Assembly (NCBI GenBank): GCA_002451015.1
Contig: DKBB01000152.1
Location: 1-12,318 of the forward strand
Length of the DNA: 12,318 nt
DNA from: Acidobacteria bacterium UBA6911
Lineage (GTDB): Bacteria; Acidobacteriota; UBA6911
Direction: 5' to 3'
Positions within the stretch are counted from its first letter, which is position 1. The number at the start of each line of letters is the position of its first letter. Shown in pieces: positions 1-5,400 of this stretch. The translations under genes and the position numbers were made by a program. The notes under the pieces were generated by a model that was not told the origin of the DNA, searched no databases, and saw only the letters and a program-made list of their open reading frames with translations.

Positions 1-1721
1 TATCCCCGTGCCTGTTTTCCCTCCAGGCGAAGTGTGATTTCCAGGTTTCGATTCGTTTCCTCCTTGAGAAATGGATTTCCCTTTTCATACAGAAGCGCTC
101 CATCATGCGGGCCGTCGGCAAACAGTTCATACTCGGACGGATTGCGCCACCCTCTGCTGTAACTCAATCCGAATGAGAGATCCTGGGAATATCTGAAGAC
201 GACGCCCAGGGATCCTGTCACGGGTGTATAGCTTTTAATGAAGTCTTCCGGAATGTTTCGGTCGGGATTCGCGGGTACCTCCAGGCGCCGATTGTCGTAA
301 CGGAATCCCAGGTTTATAACCAGACGATCATAATTCCTCTCGCGGGCCAGGCGGACTTCTTCAAAAACAGCCGCGGCCCAGGTACGGTTTCGGTAAAAGG
401 GAAGCAGTGTAACCGGTCCAAGAGATTCATTTTTTTGCCGGTTGTATTCCAGTTGTAGCCAGCCGCGGAATATGCCGGCCGGTTTATGCTGCAGCGACGC
501 CCGATAGGTCTGGGTCAGCAGTTTCAGGTCTACCCTGACGCCCTGGGACCGCCCGCCGGGAAATGCACGACGACTGTTTCTCGAAATATTGGAGGAAAAA
601 TTCCATTCGCCCCATTCCGACGGTATGTGCGACTCTAATTCTCCACTATCGTTGCGAAGGTTGAGGCGAAAGTCGGGTTCGGGCGGAATATAGAAGCCGA
701 GGTCGTTTTCCCAGTAACGGTATTGTCCGCGAAGTAGAAATCCGCCGGGAGACCGGTAACCGGTTTCAAACAGGCTGGAACGTTGATCGTAATCGGTATT
801 GGGAAGCGATCCCTCCGGGGTGCCTGTGTCTCCCGCAGCACGCCGCGTCCAGGCGGCACGGGCACCTAATCCGCCCCGTGCGCCCTCAATCTGCCCGTGG
901 CCGATTATGGATCCATTGTTGCCGGCATAACCCAGGATGCCTTCCCCCTGAAAGACGGAGTTGTTTTCCGGCGCTGTGGGCAGAGGGGCTGAAACAAGGT
1001 TTGCCAGTCCTCCCATTGCCTGTGTTCCGTAAAGGACGCTGGCCGGACCGCGGATTACTTCAATCGATTGGGTGTCGTAAGTTTCGATATTCGGCATATG
1101 CCGCCGGCTGAACTGGTAGTAGTCATGAGGGAAGCCGTTGCTCAAAACCCGTATGCGCTGATTTGTCTGTCCCCGGATCATGGGCGTTCCGGCGGATTCT
1201 CCCGTAGAGATGTTCCGGACTCCGGGCAGGCTGCTGACGGCATCTCCGACGGACAGACCGGAACGGGATCGGATTTCCGAGGAATCCACCACGTTGGCGG
1301 ATTGTGCGACATCAGCCCTGTCAACGACCCATGGGGCGGCTGTGACCAGGACTGTTTCCTGATAGAGCGGCAGAGGATGCACTTCGATATTCAATTCCGG
1401 CACCGGAGGGATATCGAAGACTATGCGTTGTTCGATATATCGGGGGTGGGAAGTGACGAGTGCATATCTGCCGGCTTCCAGATCTATAAATTCAAAACAT
1501 CCTTGGCTGTTGGTAACGGTTTCGGCTGTCGATTCGACAAGGCGCACTGCCACTCCCGGCACCGGTTCCATGGAATCGAAGCGGACGATACAACCTTTCA
1601 CGGTTTGCTGCTTGTCTTCGCCGGAAACGGTTTCTGCCGGCAGGAACTGCAGAGACAGAATGAAAACCAGAATGCGCACAAGCCAGCGGGAATCGCGGTT
1701 GGCATTGTTGCTATGCAACAT
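1..1721 (-). CDS. TonB-dependent outer-membrane receptor, C-terminus beyond window
   Basis: The reading frame is open from an ATG at 1721 to the window edge, giving 573 residues of a longer protein. A perfect AGGAGG sits 5 nt before the ATG, which fixes the start. In order I see a signal peptide with a hydrophobic core (about residues 14-28), a carboxypeptidase-regulatory-like beta domain (about 40-115, ending the repeat-like 'GRYALVTSHP'), a TonB box QETVLVTA at 121-128, a plug domain (about 140-245) with the signature IEVIRGPASVLYG at 220-232, and then barrel strands with alternating aromatic residues. Receptors of this build take up metal complexes, haem, vitamins or oligosaccharides at the outer membrane using TonB/ExbBD energy. 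The substrate cannot be told from sequence. It lies 59 nt downstream of a small Cys/His-rich secreted protein and is probably co-transcribed with it, which hints at a metal substrate. The barrel C-terminus is not visible. Confidence 0.93.
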   Translation of the reverse strand, partial: MLHSNNANRDSRWLVRILVFILSLQFLPAETVSGEDKQQTVKGCIVRFDSMEPVPGVAVRLVESTAETVTNSQGCFEFIDLEAGRYALVTSHPRYIEQRIVFDIPPVPELNIEVHPLPLYQETVLVTAAPWVVDRADVAQSANVVDSSEIRSRSGLSVGDAVSSLPGVRNISTGESAGTPMIRGQTNQRIRVLSNGFPHDYYQFSRRHMPNIETYDTQSIEVIRGPASVLYGTQAMGGLANLVSAPLPTAPENNSVFQGEGILGYAGNNGSIIGHGQIEGARGGLGARAAWTRRAAGDTGTPEGSLPNTDYDQRSSLFETGYRSPGGFLLRGQYRYWENDLGFYIPPEPDFRLNLRNDSGELESHIPSEWGEWNFSSNISRNSRRAFPGGRSQGVRVDLKLLTQTYRASLQHKPAGIFRGWLQLEYNRQKNESLGPVTLLPFYRNRTWAAAVFEEVRLARERNYDRLVINLGFRYDNRRLEVPANPDRNIPEDFIKSYTPVTGSLGVVFRYSQDLSFGLSYSRGWRNPSEYELFADGPHDGALLYEKGNPFLKEETNRNLEITLRLEGKQARG

Positions 1722-1780
1722 GGCATCCTCCTGATCGGATGAAACTGAAAACAGAATTTCCAGGAAAATACGAGAGGGCT

Positions 1781-2089
1781 TCAGTTCAATTTCCAGGCAG
1801 GGGGAGCGCGGGCGGGAAGAGATTCCCAGTAAACCGGGGTCTTGTCGATATTCGCTTCGATAAGGACCGGGAGTCGGGATATGGGGGGAGTCTCAATACA
1901 ATCGGAAGGGTCCGCAGTCAGTACGGTATGGCCGACGATGGAGCAGAGGAGGCAATGGGGATCGGATCCGCAGGAATCCTCATGACCGGCGTCCGGGCAG
2001 GAGTGCAGCATGGCCGGCGCAAGAAAACAGACGGAAACGATACCGGAAAGGAGCACAAGTTTTACAATCCGAATTCCGCGATTTTTCAT
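1781..2089 (-). CDS. Small secreted Cys/His-rich protein, DUF2946-like
   Basis: This is a 102-residue protein. It begins with a basic stretch and one hydrophobic segment (about residues 8-28), which could be a signal peptide or a membrane anchor. The segment is followed by a cluster of potential metal ligands: H29, C31, H36, C40, H45, C46, C49, H54 and C64, including an HCLLC motif. The C-terminus has a proline-rich RAPPA element. The overall plan (N-terminal hydrophobic segment, a Cys-x2-Cys with nearby His, RAPP-like tail) resembles the small DUF2946-type proteins often found beside metal-related TonB receptors; that family link is from memory and not certain. It precedes the TonB receptor in the same direction, so a periplasmic metal-binding or metal-sensing role in the same uptake operon is inferred. 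The ribosome site is weak (AGG about 12 nt before the ATG). Confidence 0.7.
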   Translation of the reverse strand: MKNRGIRIVKLVLLSGIVSVCFLAPAMLHSCPDAGHEDSCGSDPHCLLCSIVGHTVLTADPSDCIETPPISRLPVLIEANIDKTPVYWESLPARAPPAWKLN

Positions 2090-2273
2090 GGTTCTATAGC
2101 CTGATCCCAGCCCGATGGGGAATGATGATATTTAATTAGCATGATATTGCATTTAATGCAAATTCGTTCGCATATAAAACGGCGAGTGCCGTGCCCCGCA
2201 TTTCTCGCTGGAATTTTACCGCGGAAGATCATTAAAGGACGTCGATACTTTGATAATCTGCGTATGGTGTCAA
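2090..2273. other. Intergenic region upstream of the secreted protein/TonB receptor operon
   Basis: This gap of 184 bases lies between the nifS stop and the small secreted protein start, all on the minus strand. It contains the palindrome at 2147-2161 (listed separately). On the minus strand there is a TTGACA hexamer (2273-2268) without a convincing -10 box, and a GGCACG followed at the right spacing by TCGC (about 2195-2182) that resembles a sigma54 promoter with a poor -12 element. There is an AT-rich stretch at 2121-2150, but no clear Fur box could be aligned. No hairpin with a T-run marks the end of nifS. Confidence 0.4.
2147..2161. promoter_or_regulatory. Palindrome TTGCAT-TTA-ATGCAA, candidate operator
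   Basis: A perfect inverted repeat with 6-bp arms and a 3-base centre lies 58 nt upstream of the small secreted protein's ATG. It resembles the TGCA-N3-TGCA sites in the central block, but here the two TGCA cores are 5 bases apart. It may therefore be bound by a different protein, or only weakly by the same one. Confidence 0.4.
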
Positions 2274-3419
2274 TTATAGAGATGAAATGGAACGCAAACG
2301 CCGGATCACGGCCGCAAGAGCTTCGATGGTCGTTTCTATGTCTTTATACCCGGTGTCCCTGCCGAGGGAAATCCTTACGGATCCTTGAGCTTCCTTCTGC
2401 GTGAGACCCATCGCGACAAGCACATGGGAAGGTTCCGGCTCGCCTGTGGAGCACGCGGACCCGGTCGACACGCAGATCCCTTCCAGGTCGAGCCCCAGTA
2501 CTATGGATTCTCCATCAACGGAATCGAAACTGATGTTTGTGGTGTTCGGGATCCGGGGCGCATCGGCACCGTTTATCTTCGATCCCGGAATGACCGCAAG
2601 AATACTGTCTTCGAGGCGGTCCCGAAGATCCTGCAACCGTTTGAATTCCCGTTCGGCCGAGTCCGATGCCAGAGTAAATGCGTGCGCGAGCCCGACAATT
2701 CCCGCGACGTTTTCCGTACCTGCACGAAACCCGCGCTCCTGTAAGCCTCCCGTAATAATGGCCGCCAGCGGAGTTCCTTCATGGACGTACAGAACCGCTG
2801 CACCCTTGGGCCCGTGCAGTTTGTGGCCGGAAAAGGAAATAAGGTCGGCTCCAAGTTCGCACAGAAGGTAAGGAATTTTACCTGCTGTCTGCACGGCATC
2901 GACGTGAAATAGGATGTTCTTCTTTTGCACTAGATCGGCAATTTCCTTTACGGGCTCGAGAACGCCGGTCTCATTGTTTGCGTGCATGACAGTGACAAGA
3001 ATTGTTTCCGGTGTGATGCTTTTGTCCAATTCCCGGCAGCTGACTGTTCCGCTCGAGTTTACCGGCAGATAGGTTACCCTGAATCCTTCGTTTTCCAGCG
3101 CTTTGCATGTATTCAGGACGGCGTGGTGCTCTATGGCGGTTGTGATGATGTGTTTGCCCCGCGAACTGAGAGCGTACGCTGCTCCGCGTACGGCGAGATT
3201 GTCCGATTCTGTACCGCTGGAAGTGAAGACTATTTCATCGGGTTTGCATCCTGCATATTCGGCAATCTGATTCCGGGCTTTTTCGACCGCCAGTCTTGCC
3301 CGGCTCCCGAACCGATACGGGCTGGACGGATTGGCCCAATCATTTTCAAGATAGGGAAGCATGGTTTCAAGAACGCGGTGATCCAGGGGCGTTGTTGCGT
3401 TGTAGTCGAGGTAGATCAC
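2274..3419 (-). CDS. nifS: Cysteine desulfurase, NifS/IscS family
   Basis: This PLP-dependent enzyme takes sulfur from L-cysteine, leaving alanine, and passes the persulfide to a scaffold for Fe-S cluster assembly in the cytoplasm. The protein starts with the family motif YLDYNATTP. It carries EHHAVL (stacking His at 98), HVDAVQ (173-177), the PLP lysine in SGHKLHGPKG (K200) and the mobile-loop catalytic cysteine in STGSACSTG (C323), followed by EPSHVL. At 381 residues it has the full family length. I choose the GTG at 3419. It overlaps the nifU-like TGA as GTGA, has a GGAGG just upstream and gives the normal family N-terminus; longer in-frame starts would add a tail encoded inside the upstream gene. 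Translation is therefore probably coupled to the nifU-like gene. The gene symbol follows the pairing with a NifU-type scaffold. A specific nitrogen-fixation role is not implied. Confidence 0.95.
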   Translation of the reverse strand: MIYLDYNATTPLDHRVLETMLPYLENDWANPSSPYRFGSRARLAVEKARNQIAEYAGCKPDEIVFTSSGTESDNLAVRGAAYALSSRGKHIITTAIEHHAVLNTCKALENEGFRVTYLPVNSSGTVSCRELDKSITPETILVTVMHANNETGVLEPVKEIADLVQKKNILFHVDAVQTAGKIPYLLCELGADLISFSGHKLHGPKGAAVLYVHEGTPLAAIITGGLQERGFRAGTENVAGIVGLAHAFTLASDSAEREFKRLQDLRDRLEDSILAVIPGSKINGADAPRIPNTTNISFDSVDGESIVLGLDLEGICVSTGSACSTGEPEPSHVLVAMGLTQKEAQGSVRISLGRDTGYKDIETTIEALAAVIRRLRSISSL

Positions 3420-3871
3420 TGTTCTTCCTCCCCCTTCAGGATGGGTTTGGATTCCCAGTCTTTGATTGCAGCCTGAAGAGCGAGAACGCCAAGAAGGGAA
3501 CAATGCTTCTTTCTTTCGGGGATGCCTCTTAGAGCTTCCACAACGTCGTCATCCGTTATGTTTCGGGCTTCTTCAACCGTCCTGCCCTTTGCCAGGTCCG
3601 TCAGCATACTGCTTGTCGCAATTGCTCCCGGGCACCCGTAGGATCTGAACGCAATCTTGTCGATTCTTCCGGAACGGATGGATATCCAGAGTTTCATCTG
3701 GTCTCCGCAGGCGGGATCTCCCACCAGCCCGTATCCATCGGTTTCGTTTTCCATCAACTCCCCCACGTTGCGAGGGTTTGTGAAATGATCTATGACGGTC
3801 TCGTTATAAAAAAGTATCGGACCGCTATATTCTGACTGCGCGCCGGGTTTTTTATTGGAAGGTGTTCCCAT
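3416..3871 (-). CDS. nifU: Fe-S cluster scaffold, NifU N-terminal/IscU family
   Basis: This 151-residue protein is a single IscU-type domain, on which [2Fe-2S] and [4Fe-4S] clusters are built from sulfur delivered by the adjacent desulfurase. The family signature DHFTNPRNVGE is at 28-38. All four ligand positions are present: C55 and D57 in GDPACGDQM, C80 in YGCPGAIATSS, and C124 in KKHCSLLG. Full-length NifU has extra ferredoxin-like and thioredoxin-like domains; these are absent, so it is a short stand-alone scaffold with a roughly 20-residue N-terminal extension. The ATG at 3871 is chosen because AGGAGA lies 9 nt upstream; an in-frame start further upstream would read into the leader. The stop overlaps the desulfurase start. 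A sigma54-type promoter about 75 nt upstream and paired operators suggest regulated, not housekeeping, expression. Confidence 0.93.
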   Translation of the reverse strand: MGTPSNKKPGAQSEYSGPILFYNETVIDHFTNPRNVGELMENETDGYGLVGDPACGDQMKLWISIRSGRIDKIAFRSYGCPGAIATSSMLTDLAKGRTVEEARNITDDDVVEALRGIPERKKHCSLLGVLALQAAIKDWESKPILKGEEEQ

Positions 3872-3907
3872 CGACTGTAATCTCCTAAAAATCTCTGTAT
3901 GCAGACT

Positions 3908-3924
3908 GCGCAGGTGTACTGCGC
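3908..3924 (-). other. GC-rich hairpin in the nifU leader
   Basis: GCGCAG and CTGCGC form a perfect 6-bp stem around a 5-base loop. If transcription starts near 3945, as the sigma54 promoter predicts, this hairpin lies in the nifU leader, between about 20 and 37 nt from the RNA start and well before the ribosome site. There is no T-run, so it is not a normal intrinsic terminator. It may stabilise the 5' end. Confidence 0.5.
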
Positions 3925-3955
3925 GATGCGTGTCCCATCCCATCCACTGACTTCA

Positions 3956-3971
3956 GGCAATCCATGTGCCG
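3956..3971 (-). promoter_or_regulatory. Sigma54 (-24/-12) promoter of the nifU-nifS operon
   Basis: Read on the minus strand, CGGCAC then ATTGCC gives GG and GC separated by exactly 10 bases, matching the sigma54 consensus TGGCACG-N4-TTGCA at 9 of 12 defined positions, including GGCAC and TTGC. The predicted RNA start is near 3945, about 75 nt before the nifU ATG. The promoter is enclosed by the inverted repeat CTGACTTC/GAAGTCAG (3947-3954 and 3972-3979). Two operator-like palindromes lie about 200 and 230 bp upstream, a usual distance for enhancers. Confidence 0.65.
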
Positions 3972-4035
3972 GAAGTCAGGGAACAGCGAGATTTTCCAAA
4001 CGATGTAAAGCCGTCTTATCTCAGGACTTCATATT

Positions 4036-4124
4036 CCCGATACATTGGGTGTCCCCGAATATATCCACGAATAATGGAAATGTTTCCGGTCGGACTCTAT
4101 TCTCGATTTAATGGGTGTCCACGA
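4036..4124. repeat. Diverged 23-nt direct repeat, two copies
   Basis: Copies at 4036-4058 and 4102-4124 match at 18 of 23 positions around a shared core TGGGTGTCC, with a period of 66 bases. The core word GGGTGTCC is reminiscent of repeats I associate with REP-type or RAYT-linked elements, but no transposase gene is nearby. The origin is unproven. Confidence 0.4.
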
Positions 4125-4136
4125 TCGGATAGATTC

Positions 4137-4149
4137 ATGCATGTTGCAT
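4137..4149. promoter_or_regulatory. Operator-like palindrome 1 upstream of nifU (ATGCA-TGT-TGCAT)
   Basis: Perfect 5-bp arms ATGCA/TGCAT flank a 3-base centre, fitting the window's repeated TGCA-N3-TGCA form. The centre (4143) is about 198 bp upstream of the predicted sigma54 RNA start and 33 bp, close to three helical turns, from the second copy. This is the usual arrangement of an upstream activating sequence pair. Confidence 0.5.
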
Positions 4150-4169
4150 TAATTCACCTGCTTTAAATG

Positions 4170-4182
4170 ATGCACAATGCAA
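4170..4182. promoter_or_regulatory. Operator-like palindrome 2 upstream of nifU (ATGCA-CAA-TGCAA)
   Basis: This is a second TGCA-N3-TGCA site with one mismatch between the outer bases of its arms, centred at 4176. It lies on the same helical face as the 4137-4149 site if the spacing of 33 bp is three turns. It is the likely partner half of an enhancer for the sigma54 activator encoded at 6271-7602. Confidence 0.5.
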
Positions 4183-4206
4183 TGATTGAACGCCGTCAGG
4201 GATGGC

Positions 4207-4274
4207 GCGGGTCTGGACTCGGACTTTTTACCCGGGGGATTCAGATAAAAATTTAATGTAAAGTCCAGACCCGC
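4207..4274 (-). repeat. 13-bp inverted repeat with 42-base spacer after the thioesterase stop
   Basis: GCGGGTCTGGACT (4207-4219) and its exact reverse complement (4262-4274) enclose 42 bases. The right arm begins 1 base after the thioesterase TAA. In RNA this would form a strong long-looped stem at the 3' end of the nifX-thioesterase transcript, acting as an end-of-operon stabiliser or terminator, although no T-run follows. The arms also look like the ends of a miniature mobile or REP-like element. Confidence 0.55.
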
Positions 4275-4275
4275 A

Positions 4276-4713
4276 TTATGTCGCCGAATAATCCAGGTCA
4301 ATAAATTTGGCGGAGGCGCGGACTGCCTTTCTCCCCCCTTGTTCCAGTTCTGCTTCCAGGACGAATAGCGGCGGTTCGTAATCCCGGATCCACGCCCTGA
4401 CGGTTGCCGTTTGATTGACCTTGACCGGAAAAAGATAGCGAACGATCAACCTGGCTGTAACCGCGGTTACCTGATGTGCGAACAGGCAGTTGGCCATTGC
4501 TGAATCCAGCAGCAGGGAAGTGATGCCTCCGTGCAGGAACCCGGAATACCCTTGATAGGCGCCGTCACATTGGAAAACGGCTTCGACTCCACTGTCATCC
4601 CTGAGGTGGAACTCAAGTGCGAGGCCGGATTCATTTTTGCCGCTGCAGCCGATACAGTGTGGATGGGCTTGATCTTTTAAGGCTTCCAGCGCGTGTTGTG
4701 TCGGATTTGACAT
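4276..4713 (-). CDS. PaaI-type hotdog-fold thioesterase
   Basis: A single hotdog (4HBT) domain of about 145 residues. The hallmark is GYSGFLHGGITSLLLDSAM, the PaaI/acyl-CoA thioesterase helix with the catalytic-region HGG, preceded by an N-terminal CIGCSGKNESGLAL segment typical of this subgroup. The family hydrolyses acyl- or aryl-CoA thioesters. The real substrate here is unknown. It follows the NifX/MTH1175-like gene by about 84 nt on the same strand, and I infer co-transcription; the metabolic link to a metal-cofactor protein is not obvious. The start is uncertain: the ATG at 4713 gives the usual family N-terminus, while a GTG at 4761 would add 16 residues, and neither has a good ribosome site. 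Confidence 0.88.
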   Translation of the reverse strand: MSNPTQHALEALKDQAHPHCIGCSGKNESGLALEFHLRDDSGVEAVFQCDGAYQGYSGFLHGGITSLLLDSAMANCLFAHQVTAVTARLIVRYLFPVKVNQTATVRAWIRDYEPPLFVLEAELEQGGRKAVRASAKFIDLDYSAT

Positions 4714-4797
4714 AGAATCGATAAAGATTGAAAATTCCAGATGCCCGGATGCTTCCTGCACGTCCGATTTTGATACATCAAATGTCTTATTCCCGTG

Positions 4798-5172
4798 CTA
4801 ATGGCCGCATTGGCCCTGGTGTCCGCTGCAGGAATCGTTGGGCGTAATCTCTAGAAGTTTGTTCTCTTTTATAAGGTCGATATTTTCACATACTTTTACA
4901 GCACCGGCGCTGTAGATCTTGATTCCCATCGCATTCAACTTCATGATGGCGCCTGCCCCGATGCCTCCGACTACCAGTGCGTCGATATGGTTTCCCCCTA
5001 GCTTCCCCATTGGATTGCAACTGCCATGTGCCTCGTGGGCATTGGCGTTGTCCACCTTTACTACCTGTTTCTCTTCAGTGTCTACTATCAGAAATGCCGG
5101 TGCGGAACCGAAATGGTCGTAAACGGTGCTTTCCAATCCTTCGTCGATTTGAACTGCGAATCCAACCTTCAT
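4798..5172 (-). CDS. NifX/NifB/MTH1175-family metal-cofactor-binding protein
   Basis: This 124-residue protein is a single domain of the dinitrogenase iron-molybdenum cofactor-binding family (NifX, NafY, the orange protein ORP and archaeal MTH1175). It shows the typical opening MKVGFAVQ, DHFGSAPAF at 19-27, HGSCNP with C52, the glycine-rich GGIGAGA at 69-75 and a C95 near the end of the fold. The C-terminus carries an added Cys/His tail (C115, H118, C122, H124). Relatives bind Fe-Mo, Mo-Cu or Fe-S clusters and carry or insert cofactors. None of the rest of a nitrogenase operon is visible, so a role akin to ORP or general Fe-S/metal trafficking is more likely than FeMo-co synthesis. AGGAG lies 6 nt before the ATG. 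A sigma54-type promoter precedes it. Confidence 0.9.
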   Translation of the reverse strand: MKVGFAVQIDEGLESTVYDHFGSAPAFLIVDTEEKQVVKVDNANAHEAHGSCNPMGKLGGNHIDALVVGGIGAGAIMKLNAMGIKIYSAGAVKVCENIDLIKENKLLEITPNDSCSGHQGQCGH

Positions 5173-5261
5173 TCTTTACTCCTTTAATTATCTCTCGATC
5201 ATCCATTCGGGTCTTGGACCCTCTGGGACTGGAACTTCTGTAATCTTCCTTGATCCGTTCA

Positions 5262-5277
5262 TGCAATTTGTTTGCCT
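5262..5277 (-). promoter_or_regulatory. Sigma54-type promoter of the nifX-like/thioesterase operon
   Basis: On the minus strand AGGCA and ATTGCA place GG and GC exactly 10 bases apart, matching the consensus at 9 of 12 defined positions, including GGCA and TTGCA. The RNA start is predicted near 5251, giving a leader of about 80 nt before the ATG at 5172. This is nearly the same leader length as predicted for nifU. The operator palindrome at 5313-5325 would be about 68 bp upstream of the start. Confidence 0.55.
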
Positions 5278-5308
5278 AAAGCATTCATTTATTCGTAATG
5301 GCTGAAGA

Positions 5309-5324
5309 AGGTATGCAGATTGCA
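5309..5324 (+). promoter_or_regulatory. Possible sigma54 promoter of the DUF364 gene
   Basis: AGGTA and ATTGCA give a GG-N10-GC spacing with 9 of 12 consensus matches, and it is the only such sequence in the leader. The predicted start near 5335 gives a leader of about 66 nt. However, the -12 part coincides with the operator palindrome, whose arm contains TTGCA by itself, so the match may be a by-product of the operator. Confidence 0.35.
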
Positions 5325-5325
5325 T
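5313..5325. promoter_or_regulatory. Operator-like palindrome between divergent genes (ATGCA-GAT-TGCAT)
   Basis: Perfect 5-bp arms around a 3-base centre, with the same TGCA-N3-TGCA form as the nifU enhancer pair and the activator promoter sites. It is a single copy located between two divergent genes, so one bound activator could serve both directions. Confidence 0.5.
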
Positions 5326-5361
5326 TCCTTCACTTGGCTGCGGTAACTTATTCCTGAGATG

Positions 5362-5378
5362 GAAAAGCCCGGCTTTTC
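5362..5378. promoter_or_regulatory. Perfect palindrome in the DUF364 leader (GAAAAGCC-C-GGCTTTTC)
   Basis: Two 8-bp arms flank a single base, 23 nt before the DUF364 start codon. As RNA it would form a short stem ending in U residues, resembling a small terminator or attenuator; as DNA it could be a dimer-binding site. A TATACAT word follows immediately and could act as a -10 box, though no matching -35 box is seen. Confidence 0.4.
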
Positions 5379-5400
5379 TATACATTATGGAGAGATTTAA

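Larger units (their letters stand above)
3872..4275. other. Regulatory and repeat-rich intergenic region upstream of nifU
   Basis: This gap of about 404 bases separates the thioesterase gene from the nifU-like gene; both are on the minus strand. I see no credible protein in it. It holds a 5'-leader hairpin (3908-3924), a sigma54 promoter within an inverted repeat (3947-3979), a diverged 23-nt direct repeat (4036-4058 and 4102-4124), two operator-like palindromes (4137-4182) and a long inverted repeat directly after the thioesterase stop (4207-4274). Confidence 0.7.
5173..5400. other. Divergent promoter region between nifX-like and DUF364 genes
   Basis: This 228-base gap serves two genes that diverge. 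It contains a sigma54-type sequence facing left (5262-5277), an operator-like palindrome at 5313-5325 that also reads as a weak sigma54 sequence facing right, and a perfect palindrome at 5362-5378. No open frame in it looks like a protein. Confidence 0.7.

Noticed and set aside
1068..1742. Long plus-strand open frame opposite the TonB receptor
   Set aside because: It is the antisense shadow of the receptor, whose minus-strand translation has clear plug and TonB-box motifs; the plus-strand product resembles no family and has no ribosome site.
2121..2150. Possible Fur box in the AT-rich stretch upstream of the receptor operon
   Set aside because: Aligning it with GATAAT-type hexamers gives only partial matches and no symmetric 19-base site.
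2182..2195. A -24/-12-like sequence (GGCACG then TCGC at N10) upstream of the small secreted protein
   Set aside because: The -24 half is perfect but the -12 half lacks TTGC, no TGCA-N3-TGCA pair lies upstream, and GC-rich flanks raise the chance of an accidental match. It is mentioned in the intergenic entry only.
4798..5172. Assignment of the NifX-like gene to nitrogen fixation (nifX)
   Set aside because: No nitrogenase structural or FeMo-cofactor genes are present, and the family includes many non-nitrogenase members such as ORP and MTH1175.
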